Positions 1-5,059 of a stretch of 5,102 nt of DNA are shown here, piece after piece. The notes beneath the pieces are model-generated. The model was not told the DNA's origin. It worked only from the letters and a program-made list of their open reading frames with translations, and ran no database searches. A program made the translations under genes and the position numbers. The stretch lies in the NCBI GenBank assembly GCA_947631875.1, contig CANRMV010000081.1, forward strand, positions 1 through 5,102. The letters are read 5' to 3'. The stretch is from an uncultured Clostridia bacterium. Its GTDB lineage: Bacteria > Bacillota > Clostridia > Christensenellales > UBA1242. Every line of letters begins with the position of its first letter. Positions within the stretch are counted from its first letter, which is position 1.

Positions 1-116
1 TATCCATCCTTTTTTGCTTGTGAGGCATAATAAGTATATTTGTTTCTTGCTTGACTTTCACCCGCAAAAGCCTCCATTAAATTTTTTTCTGTTTTTGTTC
101 CTTTAAGACTTTTCAT
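1..116 (-). CDS. rbr: Rubrerythrin, N-terminal 38 codons (cut by the window's left edge)
   Basis: Rubrerythrin is a cytoplasmic non-haem di-iron protein of anaerobes that reduces hydrogen peroxide, normally with a C-terminal rubredoxin-like iron domain. Only the start is visible. It begins MKSLKGTKTEKNLMEAFAGE and continues SQARNKYTYYASQAKKDG, which matches the highly conserved opening of the rubrerythrin ferritin-like domain. Glu20 in FAGESQAR corresponds to the first di-iron ligand. The other ligands and the rubredoxin domain lie outside the window, so I cannot tell a full rubrerythrin from a shortened variant. The ATG is at 116-114, with GGAGG (123-127) 6 nt upstream. The gene is co-oriented with parB but separated from it by a terminator and the parS cluster, and has its own consensus-like promoter, so it is probably an independent transcription unit. 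Identification is from remembered family sequence. Confidence 0.92.
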   Translation of the reverse strand, partial: MKSLKGTKTEKNLMEAFAGESQARNKYTYYASQAKKDG

Positions 117-146
117 AATAAACCTCCAAAATTTAAAGTCATATAG

Positions 147-175
147 ATTATACATTTTTTATCAAAACAAGTCAA
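147..175 (-). promoter_or_regulatory. Sigma-A type promoter of rubrerythrin
   Basis: On the minus strand, TTGACT (175-170) is followed by a 17-nt spacer and a perfect TATAAT (152-147). Initiation would fall near 140, giving a leader of about 24 nt that holds the GGAGG site. This is the best promoter in the window by consensus. The -10 sits inside GTATAATCTATATGA, which weakly resembles a PerR box (10 of 14 arm positions by my comparison with TTATAATTATTATAA). PerR control of rubrerythrin is known in clostridia, but in DNA this AT-rich the resemblance may be chance. Confidence 0.75.
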
Positions 176-206
176 ATAAATTTTTGTGGTTGAATTTTTT
201 GTCAAA

Positions 207-222
207 TGTTTCACGTGAAACA
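207..222. promoter_or_regulatory. parS: parS site 1, ParB binding palindrome
   Basis: TGTTTCACGTGAAACA is a perfect 16-bp palindrome matching the chromosomal parS consensus of Firmicutes (TGTTNCACGTGAAACA), the nucleation site for ParB clamps. The perfect palindrome extends to 26 bp (202-227), longer than at the other two sites. Its right arm touches the -35 of a plus-strand promoter (224-251), so ParB bound here could block that promoter. Confidence 0.95.
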
Positions 223-223
223 T

Positions 224-251
224 TTGAAATTAAAAATCAAGCTTCTATAAT
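224..251 (+). promoter_or_regulatory. Candidate plus-strand promoter beside parS site 1
   Basis: TTGAAA (224-229), a 16-nt spacer and TATAAT (246-251) form a near-consensus sigma-A promoter reading away from rubrerythrin and toward the 3' end of parB. Initiation would be near 258. No credible coding sequence follows; the downstream DNA holds parS sites 2 and 3 and several inverted repeats and ends at a bidirectional terminator. Chance promoters are common at this AT content, so the call rests on both hexamers and the spacing being good together. Confidence 0.4.
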
Positions 252-306
252 ACAAACTTTGTATGTCACTTTTATTTTTTTAAAGAGAATAAAAATCTTT
301 AACAAT

Positions 307-327
307 ATTTTTGGCACAACCAAAAAT
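307..327. repeat. Perfect 8-bp inverted repeat adjoining parS site 2
   Basis: ATTTTTGG (307-314) and CCAAAAAT (320-327) are exact reverse complements around the 5-nt loop CACAA. Its last base is the first base of the parS 2 core. Neither strand has a T-tract after it, so it does not look like a terminator. Function unknown. Confidence 0.5.
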
Positions 328-342
328 GTTTCACGTGAAACA
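327..342. promoter_or_regulatory. parS: parS site 2, ParB binding palindrome
   Basis: This is an exact second copy of TGTTTCACGTGAAACA. The flanks extend the palindrome to 20 bp (325-344). It lies 120 bp from site 1 and 38 bp from site 3, measured start to start. CACGTG occurs nowhere else in the window, so these three copies are a true local cluster. Confidence 0.95.
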
Positions 343-364
343 TTCGATTCTACAAATTTTAGAT

Positions 365-380
365 TGTTTCACGTGAAACA
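365..380. promoter_or_regulatory. parS: parS site 3, ParB binding palindrome
   Basis: This is a third exact copy of TGTTTCACGTGAAACA, with the palindrome extending to 20 bp (363-382) using flanks different from those of sites 1 and 2. It is the site nearest parB, 64 bp beyond the parB stop codon. Conserved cores with differing flanks suggest selection on the core rather than recent duplication. Confidence 0.95.
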
Positions 381-415
381 ATTTGTTTTTGTTCTAAAAA
401 ATAGGACAATATAAC

Positions 416-445
416 AAAAAAAAGACGTTTTTGTTCGTCTTTTTT
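416..445 (-). terminator. Rho-independent terminator of parAB, probably bidirectional
   Basis: A 10-bp stem (418-427 pairing with 436-445) with an 8-nt loop has AGACG/CGTCT as its GC-bearing core. Read on the minus strand, the 3' arm ends in eight T (423-416). Read on the plus strand, it ends in six T (440-445), so it could stop transcripts from either side. The parB stop codon (444-446) overlaps the base of the stem, so parB has almost no 3' untranslated region. Confidence 0.85.
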
Positions 446-1373
446 ATTTCTTACTTCGTTTATTGTAATTTTGCAAATCCTGTAATGTCATTTCTCTTTT
501 GTGAATTAGGTCAAGTATCTCAGAAATTCTATCTAAATCATCCCTCGTGTAGTAATCTATATAAATGCGTCCCTTATTATCGTTTCCTATTGCTGCCACT
601 TTTGTTGCAAAGGTTTTTTGCATTCTGTTTATAAGTTCTCTTAGCTCCAAAGATTGTTCTTCTTTTACTATAATCTTTTTAGGAGGATTCAACCCCACTT
701 TAACCGCTTTTTCCAAATCTCGCACACTGAGATTTTTATTGACAACCATTTGTGCATACTTTAATTGTTCTTTTGGATCCTCAACAACAACCAAAGCCCT
801 CGCGTGCCCAGATGTTATTCTGCCGTCTTCGACCATGTTAACCACTTCTGGATAAAGCGTTAACAAACGAAGAGTATTTGCTACATTTGAACGGCTCTTT
901 CCAATTCTTTCAGCAACAACCTCTTGTGTTAGATTATATTCATCCATAAGTTGCTTTATCGCTCTTGCGGCTTCAATAGGGTTAAGATCTTCTCTTTGTA
1001 AATTCTCAATAATGCTAATTTCTTTAATTTGTTTTTCGGTATAGTCCTTTATAACAGCAGGAACGGAGGCGAGTCCACATAGTTTTGCCGCCCTCCATCT
1101 TCTTTCTCCGGCAATTATCATATAATCGCCATTTTGTTGTTTGTTTAAAACTATTGGTTGAACAATTCCATGTATTTTTATAGATGCAGCCAATTCCTTT
1201 AAGGCTTCCTCATCAAAGTTTTTTCTTGGCTGATTTGGGTTGGCCTTTATCTTATTGATATCCACCTCCAAAACGCCCGAAGATTCTTTTTTATTGGTTA
1301 TGTTTTCATAACCATTGTTGTCATATTCGCTGAATAGAGCATTCAATCCACGTCCAAGACCTTTATTTATCAT
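444..1373 (-). CDS. parB: Chromosome partitioning protein ParB (Spo0J family), CTP-dependent DNA clamp
   Basis: ParB binds parS, closes as a CTP-dependent sliding clamp, spreads on flanking DNA, recruits SMC and stimulates ParA ATPase to segregate origins. The 309-aa protein shows every expected part. Residues 4-14 (KGLGRGLNALF) are the ParA-activating N-terminal peptide. The ParB/Srx nuclease-like CTP-binding domain spans about 35-125, with GERRWRA at 89-95 and ENLQREDLNP at 123-132. A helix-turn-helix lies near 149-170, followed by ITSGHARAL at 186-194, and the C-terminal dimerisation region covers about 240-309. Length is close to B. subtilis Spo0J (about 280 aa), the excess lying partly in a polar linker at 16-33. 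The start codon overlaps the parA stop (ATGA), with AGGAGG (1383-1388) 9 nt upstream inside parA, so translation is probably coupled. GERR and HTH residues mark it as ParB; the nearby paralogue Noc is less likely given the true parS sites and adjacent parA. Confidence 0.97.
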   Translation of the reverse strand: MINKGLGRGLNALFSEYDNNGYENITNKKESSGVLEVDINKIKANPNQPRKNFDEEALKELAASIKIHGIVQPIVLNKQQNGDYMIIAGERRWRAAKLCGLASVPAVIKDYTEKQIKEISIIENLQREDLNPIEAARAIKQLMDEYNLTQEVVAERIGKSRSNVANTLRLLTLYPEVVNMVEDGRITSGHARALVVVEDPKEQLKYAQMVVNKNLSVRDLEKAVKVGLNPPKKIIVKEEQSLELRELINRMQKTFATKVAAIGNDNKGRIYIDYYTRDDLDRISEILDLIHKREMTLQDLQNYNKRSKK

Positions 1374-2194
1374 TCTTCATTTCCTCCTGTAAATTTTATT
1401 TTTCTCAACCTCGAAATCTTTTTAAAAGGTGTGTTATTTCTTTTCATAATTTCTTCCGCTAGACTCAAATATGCCTCAGCACCCTTTGAATTTGCATCAT
1501 ATAAAGCCACCGGCAACCCATGACTTGGCGCTTCTGCAAGCCTTACATTTCTTGGGATTGTTGTAAGGTAAACTTTCTTATTAAAAAATTTTATAATTTC
1601 GTTGCTGACCTGGTTTGAAAGATTGTATCTCTTGTCTTTCATAGTCATAACAACACCTTCCACATCAAGTTCTGGATTCAAGTGATATTTTATAAGCCTA
1701 ATCGTGTTCATCAACTGCGTTAAACCTTCCAAAGCAAAAAATTCGCATTGAATTGGAATTATAACGCTGTCTGATGCTGTTAGAGCATTGACAGTAATTA
1801 AACCAAGAGAAGGTGGACAATCTATTAAAATATAGTCATACCTATCCTTAATTTCGTCCAAAATGCGTTTTACAACCTTTTCTCTTTGTGGAATTTGTAT
1901 AAGTTCCACCTCAGCACCCGCCAAATCAACAGTTGACGGAATGATGAAAAGATTATCAACAATAGTTGACTTTATAACCTCATCATAGTTGCTTTCTCCG
2001 CCAATTAGGTCATAAATGGTTTTTAATTCCTTATTTTTTGTTATACCAACGGCGCTTGTGGCGTTTCCCTGAGGGTCTAAATCCAAAATAAGAATTTTTT
2101 TGTCCATCAAGGCCATGTAAGTTGCAACATTTATACATGTTGTGGTTTTGCCAACTCCACCTTTTTGGTTTGCAAATGCAATAATTTTCCCCAT
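1370..2194 (-). CDS. parA: Chromosome partitioning ATPase ParA (Soj, MinD/ParA family)
   Basis: ParA is a Walker-type ATPase that dimerises with ATP on nucleoid DNA and is released by ParB stimulation; in B. subtilis the homologue Soj also modulates DnaA. The 274-aa protein begins MGKIIAFANQKGGVGKTTT. It has the deviant Walker A KGGVGKTT at 11-18 (signature lysine 11), DLDPQGN at 38-44, Walker B ILIDCPP at 122-128, EFFALEGL at 151-158 and PRNVRLAEAPSHG at 214-226, typical of chromosomal ParA. The frame opens further upstream at a TTG (2209), but I place the start at the ATG (2194-2192). Only this ATG has a spaced Shine-Dalgarno, AAGGA (2202-2206, 7 nt away), and it puts the P-loop at the usual family position. 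The TTG itself abuts that site. The stop overlaps the parB start by 4 nt. There is a short basic C-terminal tail (KKISRLRKIKF, 258-268). Confidence 0.96.
   Translation of the reverse strand: MGKIIAFANQKGGVGKTTTCINVATYMALMDKKILILDLDPQGNATSAVGITKNKELKTIYDLIGGESNYDEVIKSTIVDNLFIIPSTVDLAGAEVELIQIPQREKVVKRILDEIKDRYDYILIDCPPSLGLITVNALTASDSVIIPIQCEFFALEGLTQLMNTIRLIKYHLNPELDVEGVVMTMKDKRYNLSNQVSNEIIKFFNKKVYLTTIPRNVRLAEAPSHGLPVALYDANSKGAEAYLSLAEEIMKRNNTPFKKISRLRKIKFTGGNEE
1383..1388 (-). promoter_or_regulatory. Ribosome binding site of parB inside the parA 3' end
   Basis: A perfect AGGAGG on the minus strand lies 9 nt upstream of the parB ATG, encoded by the last codons of parA (residues TGGNEE). With the ATGA overlap it implies termination-reinitiation coupling of ParA and ParB synthesis. 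Confidence 0.85.
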
Positions 2195-2201
2195 AAATTT
2201 G

Positions 2202-2206
2202 TCCTT
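2202..2206 (-). promoter_or_regulatory. Ribosome binding site that decides the parA start
   Basis: AAGGA on the minus strand lies 7 nt upstream of the ATG at 2194. The alternative TTG (2209-2207) immediately precedes it and has no purine-rich site of its own (upstream bases are AAAAACTTAA). This favours the 274-aa ParA. Confidence 0.75.
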
Positions 2207-2226
2207 CAATTAAGTTTTTCAAGAAA

Positions 2227-2232
2227 ATTATA
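2227..2232 (-). promoter_or_regulatory. Candidate -10 element for parAB
   Basis: A perfect TATAAT on the minus strand lies 32 nt before the parA ATG, placing initiation near 2220 and leaving a leader of about 25 nt. The region 17 nt upstream is TTTATT (2255-2250), a poor -35, and there is no extended TGn motif. It fits a separate parAB transcript, but TATAAT is common by chance in DNA this AT-rich. Confidence 0.4.
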
Positions 2233-2264
2233 CTATAAATATAAAAAAAAATAAAGAAAATAAC

Positions 2265-2295
2265 AAAAAAATATGCAAAAAATTCAAATTTGCAT
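2265..2295 (-). terminator. Possible weak terminator after rsmG
   Basis: On the minus strand ATGCAAA (2295-2289), a 9-nt loop, TTTGCAT (2279-2273), one A and then seven T (2271-2265) make a terminator-like hairpin 32 nt past the rsmG stop. The 7-bp stem has only two G-C pairs, so termination is probably incomplete and some rsmG transcripts may read into parAB. Confidence 0.4.
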
Positions 2296-2326
2296 AATTT
2301 TTGCGTTATTTTTTTGCTTTTTCTAT

Positions 2327-3022
2327 TTATTTAATTGGATTTGTTTTTGGTTTATTCTGTCCTCTTGGATATTTCGCGGGTGTGGACGATGTTTTGCGTA
2401 CAATCAAAATTTTCCGTTCCAACTCTTCTTCCAAAGTGAAATCAACCACATTTTCAATCCTTCCTCCTAAAATTTTAATCGCATTTTGTGCGTTGGACAG
2501 TTCTTCGTCTAATTTAGTTGACTTATATATAAGTGCCACGCCGCCAATTTTTATTAAGGGTAACAAATATTCCACCAAAGTGTTTGTTTCTGCAACAGCC
2601 CTTGCAACTGCAACATCAAAACTTTCTCTATGCTTTTGGCAAAAATCTTCTGCTCGTGCATGAACCGCCTCAGTATTTTTTAAATTTAGTGCAACAATAA
2701 TTTCATTAAGAAAACCAATTCTTTTGTTCAAACTATCCACCATACAAATTTGAAGGTCGGGTCTTACGATTTTTAAGGGTATTGCAGGAAATCCCGCACC
2801 ACTTCCAACATCAATCACTTTGCTGTTCTGTGGTAAATATTGTGCAGGCAACACACTATCTAAAAAATGTTTTACAACAACATCTTTTTCTTCTGTTATT
2901 GCGGTTAAATTCATGCGTTTGTTTGTTTCAACAAGCAGGCTAAAATAAGTTTTAAACTGTTTTTCTTGATTTTTATCCAATTTTATGCCGTTTTTCTCAA
3001 ATATTTCTTGCAAATATGTCAT
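2327..3022 (-). CDS. rsmG: 16S rRNA (guanine-527-N7) methyltransferase RsmG (GidB)
   Basis: RsmG uses S-adenosylmethionine to methylate N7 of G527 (E. coli numbering) in the 530 loop of 16S rRNA; its loss gives low-level streptomycin resistance in several bacteria. The 231-aa protein has an N-terminal helical segment with the conserved NLTAIT (38-43) and KHFLDSV (51-57), then a Rossmann methyltransferase fold with motif I DVGSGAGFPAIPL at 71-83, MVDSLNKRIGFL at 94-105, HARAED at 121-126 and VARAVA at 139-144. The C-terminal TPAKYPRGQNKP (214-225) is the usual family ending. Length is within the family range of about 205-240 aa. The start overlaps the mnmG stop by ATGA, with an AAAGGTG site (3028-3034) 5 nt upstream, so coupling to mnmG is likely. 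Nothing looks broken. Confidence 0.97.
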   Translation of the reverse strand: MTYLQEIFEKNGIKLDKNQEKQFKTYFSLLVETNKRMNLTAITEEKDVVVKHFLDSVLPAQYLPQNSKVIDVGSGAGFPAIPLKIVRPDLQICMVDSLNKRIGFLNEIIVALNLKNTEAVHARAEDFCQKHRESFDVAVARAVAETNTLVEYLLPLIKIGGVALIYKSTKLDEELSNAQNAIKILGGRIENVVDFTLEEELERKILIVRKTSSTPAKYPRGQNKPKTNPIK

Positions 3023-4881
3023 TTTTTCACCTTTTTTAAAAGAATTGCCAAAACCGAAACATCAGCAGGGGACACACCTGAAATTCTGGATGCTTGACCT
3101 AAATTTAACGGGCGGATTTGTGCAAGTTTTTCTCTTGCTTCCTGTCTTAAACCTTGCACATTGAAATCAAAGTCGGCTGGGATTGGAATATTTTCATTTT
3201 TAAGCATTTTCTCAACATCTTCTTGTTGTTGTTTCAAATAACCTTCATACTTCACGCGAATATTCACTAAATCTAGTAGCCTTTTGTCATAACCTTCAAA
3301 AATGTTGTAGGCTTTATCAATTTGAAAAATATCTATATTTGTGCGTTTAAGCATGTCATAAAAACGAATGTTTTCTTTTGGCAAAGGTTCTTTGCAATCT
3401 TCGAAAAGTTTTTTCATTTTGTCATCAATTTTGACTTTTTGTTGCAATTTTTGCTCAATTTCGGCGATTTTTTCTTTCTTTTTTAGAAATTTAGCATATC
3501 TTTCATCGCTGACAAGCCCAACTTTTCTTCCAATTTCAGTTAGCCGCATATCGGCATTATCTTGGCGCAACATAAGCCTATATTCAGCCCTGCTGGTCAT
3601 CATTCGATATGGCTCATTTGTTCCTTTTGTCACAATGTCGTCAATCAAAACACCAATATACGCATCACTTCGCTTCAAAACAAGTTGAGGTTTGTTTTTG
3701 TTATATAAATTGGCGTTTATTCCAGCAATAATTCCTTGTGCGGCCGCTTCTTCATAACCACTTGTTCCGTTTATTTGTCCGGCAAAGAAAAGTCCCGGCG
3801 TTGTTTTTAATTCTAGCGTTGGGTTCAGCTGAATTGGGTCGATGCAATCATATTCAATGGCGTAGGCATCGCGCATAATTTCGCCATTTTCCAATCCAAC
3901 AACGGAATGCACCATTTCTTTTTGCAAGTCAGCAGGCATGGAAGTTGAAAATCCTTGAAGATACATCTCATCAGTGTCTAATGCTTCTGGTTCTAAAAAA
4001 AGTTGATGTCTTTCTCTGTCTGCAAAGCGCACAACTTTTGTTTCGATTGAAGGGCAATATCTTGGGCCAACACCTTTAATTTCTCCCGAAATGGCAGGGG
4101 CTTTATCCAAATTTTTCCTGATAATCTCATGCGTTTTAGGGGTGGTGTAGGTGAGATAGCACACCGCTTTGTTTTCAACTTTTTCTTCTGTCATCGTGGA
4201 AAAAGTTAAAATGTCATCCTCTCCATATTGGACTTCCATTTTATCATAATCCACACTACGCGAATGAATTCGAACAGGTGTTCCTGTTTTAAAACGCAAA
4301 AGTTTTATTCCTAACTTCTTTAAACTGTCAGACAAAAATTGTGCATTTTTAAAACCGTTTGGTCCTGTCTTTTCTCGAACGTCACCAACAATAATTTCAC
4401 TTTTTAAATAAACACCTGTTGCAAAAACAACGCTCTTAGCTTTGTAAACAAGTCCAAGCCTTGTGGAAACAATTTTGTAATTGCCTTCAAGTTCAATGGA
4501 AACCACTTCGCCTTGTCGCAATGTTAAGTTTGGCTCTTCTTCAAGAGTTTTCTTCATAAGAGAATGATAGGCATTTTTATCTGATTGCGCACGCAAACTT
4601 TGAACAGCAGGTCCTTTTCCACGATTTAACATTCTTATTTGCAGTGCAGTTTTGTCCGCATTTATTCCGATTTGTCCGCCAAGTGCATCCACCTCAGCAA
4701 CAAGTTGCCCTTTTGCCGTTCCTCCAATGGAAGGGTTGCAAGCAAGAAAAGCAACCGCATCCAAACTTATTGTAAGCAGCAAAGTTTTGTTTCCTGTGCG
4801 CGCCAAAGCCAATGCTGCTTCACAACCAGCGTGTCCTGCACCAATTACAATGCTATCAAATTCTTCTGTGATTTTTTCCAT
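3019..4881 (-). CDS. mnmG: tRNA uridine 5-carboxymethylaminomethyl modification enzyme MnmG (GidA)
   Basis: MnmG is the FAD- and NADH-using partner of the GTPase MnmE; their complex adds aminomethyl or carboxymethylaminomethyl groups to C5 of U34 in tRNAs reading split codon boxes, which aids reading-frame maintenance. The 620-aa length is close to the E. coli protein (629). Visible are the FAD Rossmann motif VIGAGHAGCEAA (12-23), CNPSIGG (48-54) with Cys48 matching E. coli Cys47, the family signature GPRYCPSIE (272-280) with Cys276 matching Cys277, the second signature AGQINGTSGYEEAAAQG (367-383), and SRAEYRLMLRQDNADMRLT (430-448). The helical C-terminal domain that contacts MnmE runs from about 460, with KYEGYLKQQ (544-552) and RPLNLGQASRISGVSP (590-605). 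The ATG has AAGGA (4886-4890) only 4 nt upstream. The tail of its partner gene mnmE lies 178 nt upstream on the same strand. Confidence 0.98.
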   Translation of the reverse strand: MEKITEEFDSIVIGAGHAGCEAALALARTGNKTLLLTISLDAVAFLACNPSIGGTAKGQLVAEVDALGGQIGINADKTALQIRMLNRGKGPAVQSLRAQSDKNAYHSLMKKTLEEEPNLTLRQGEVVSIELEGNYKIVSTRLGLVYKAKSVVFATGVYLKSEIIVGDVREKTGPNGFKNAQFLSDSLKKLGIKLLRFKTGTPVRIHSRSVDYDKMEVQYGEDDILTFSTMTEEKVENKAVCYLTYTTPKTHEIIRKNLDKAPAISGEIKGVGPRYCPSIETKVVRFADRERHQLFLEPEALDTDEMYLQGFSTSMPADLQKEMVHSVVGLENGEIMRDAYAIEYDCIDPIQLNPTLELKTTPGLFFAGQINGTSGYEEAAAQGIIAGINANLYNKNKPQLVLKRSDAYIGVLIDDIVTKGTNEPYRMMTSRAEYRLMLRQDNADMRLTEIGRKVGLVSDERYAKFLKKKEKIAEIEQKLQQKVKIDDKMKKLFEDCKEPLPKENIRFYDMLKRTNIDIFQIDKAYNIFEGYDKRLLDLVNIRVKYEGYLKQQQEDVEKMLKNENIPIPADFDFNVQGLRQEAREKLAQIRPLNLGQASRISGVSPADVSVLAILLKKVKK

Positions 4882-4959
4882 ACTTTCCTTTATTTTTTGT
4901 ATTTTTTATTACATTTTTTATTGTTTTTTTTTATTTTTTGTTTTTTTTATTAAAAATGG

Positions 4960-4971
4960 TCGAAAATTCGA
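4960..4971. repeat. Short inverted repeat in the mnmG leader
   Basis: TCGAA (4960-4964) and TTCGA (4967-4971) are exact reverse complements separated by two A. It is the most GC-bearing patch in the AT-rich leader, about 80 nt before the mnmG ATG. It could be a protein site, but five base pairs per arm is short and chance is possible. Confidence 0.25.
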
Positions 4972-5009
4972 TGTTATGGAATTTTAAAATATTTTTTAAT
5001 TTGTTTTTA

Positions 5010-5037
5010 ATTATATTTTTATTATTTTTTTCAACAA
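5010..5037 (-). promoter_or_regulatory. Candidate internal promoter for mnmG-rsmG
   Basis: On the minus strand TTGTTG (5037-5032), a 16-nt spacer and TATAAT (5015-5010) sit 22 nt past the mnmE stop. Initiation near 5003 would give an mnmG leader of about 120 nt. The -35 matches consensus only at TTG. It would let mnmG be transcribed apart from mnmE; read-through from mnmE is equally possible. Confidence 0.3.
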
Positions 5038-5059
5038 TTTTCTTGTAATTTTATTTTTT

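Larger units (their letters stand above)
258..446 (+). ncRNA. Possible structured noncoding RNA spanning parS sites 2 and 3
   Basis: This is a hypothetical transcript of about 190 nt from the plus-strand promoter to the terminator shared with parB. Inverted repeats in order are: TTAAAGA/TCTTTAA (280-286/296-302); a perfect 8-bp stem ATTTTTGG/CCAAAAAT with a 5-nt loop (307-327); parS 2 (325-344); parS 3 (363-382); TTGTTCTA/TAGGACAA (389-396/402-409), which needs one G-U pair and so forms fully only in plus-strand RNA; and the terminator stem (418-445). The only open frame across it is an artefact of translating parS. No RNA family is recognised. The repeats may instead be protein sites or chance. 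Confidence 0.2.
4882..5059 (-). other. Extremely AT-rich mnmE-mnmG intergenic leader
   Basis: This is 178 nt with only 21 G or C by hand count, about 12%. The minus strand is a series of A-runs, so an mnmG leader from here would be A-rich and poorly structured. There is no credible gene, no DnaA-box array and no strong terminator after mnmE. It holds one candidate promoter (5010-5037), one short inverted repeat (4960-4971) and the mnmG ribosome binding site. Confidence 0.7.

Noticed and set aside
176..205. A perfect minus-strand TTGACA (205-200) upstream of rubrerythrin as a second promoter
   Set aside because: At 16-18 nt spacing the only -10 candidates are ATTTAT or AATTTA, far from consensus, while the promoter at 147-175 is much better.
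184..414. 76-codon plus-strand open frame with repeated VSRETF peptides
   Set aside because: The repeated peptide is simply parS translated (NVSRETF twice, then FHVKQF in the third site). The start has no ribosome binding site and the rest is low-complexity AT-rich translation.
431..855. Plus-strand open frames antisense to parB
   Set aside because: They are shadows of a strongly conserved parB; composition reflects the reverse complement and no family is recognisable.
2031..2222. 63-codon minus-strand frame over the parA start
   Set aside because: It is a frame-shifted reading of the parA P-loop region, with no independent ribosome binding site.
4639..4987. Two overlapping plus-strand open frames antisense to the mnmG start and its leader
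   Set aside because: They run against a fully conserved mnmG, and their C-terminal halves are phenylalanine-rich translation of T-runs. No ribosome binding site or recognisable domain.
4882..5059. AT-rich spacer as the replication origin (oriC)
   Set aside because: I found no TTATCCACA-like DnaA box cluster on either strand; AT-richness alone is not enough.
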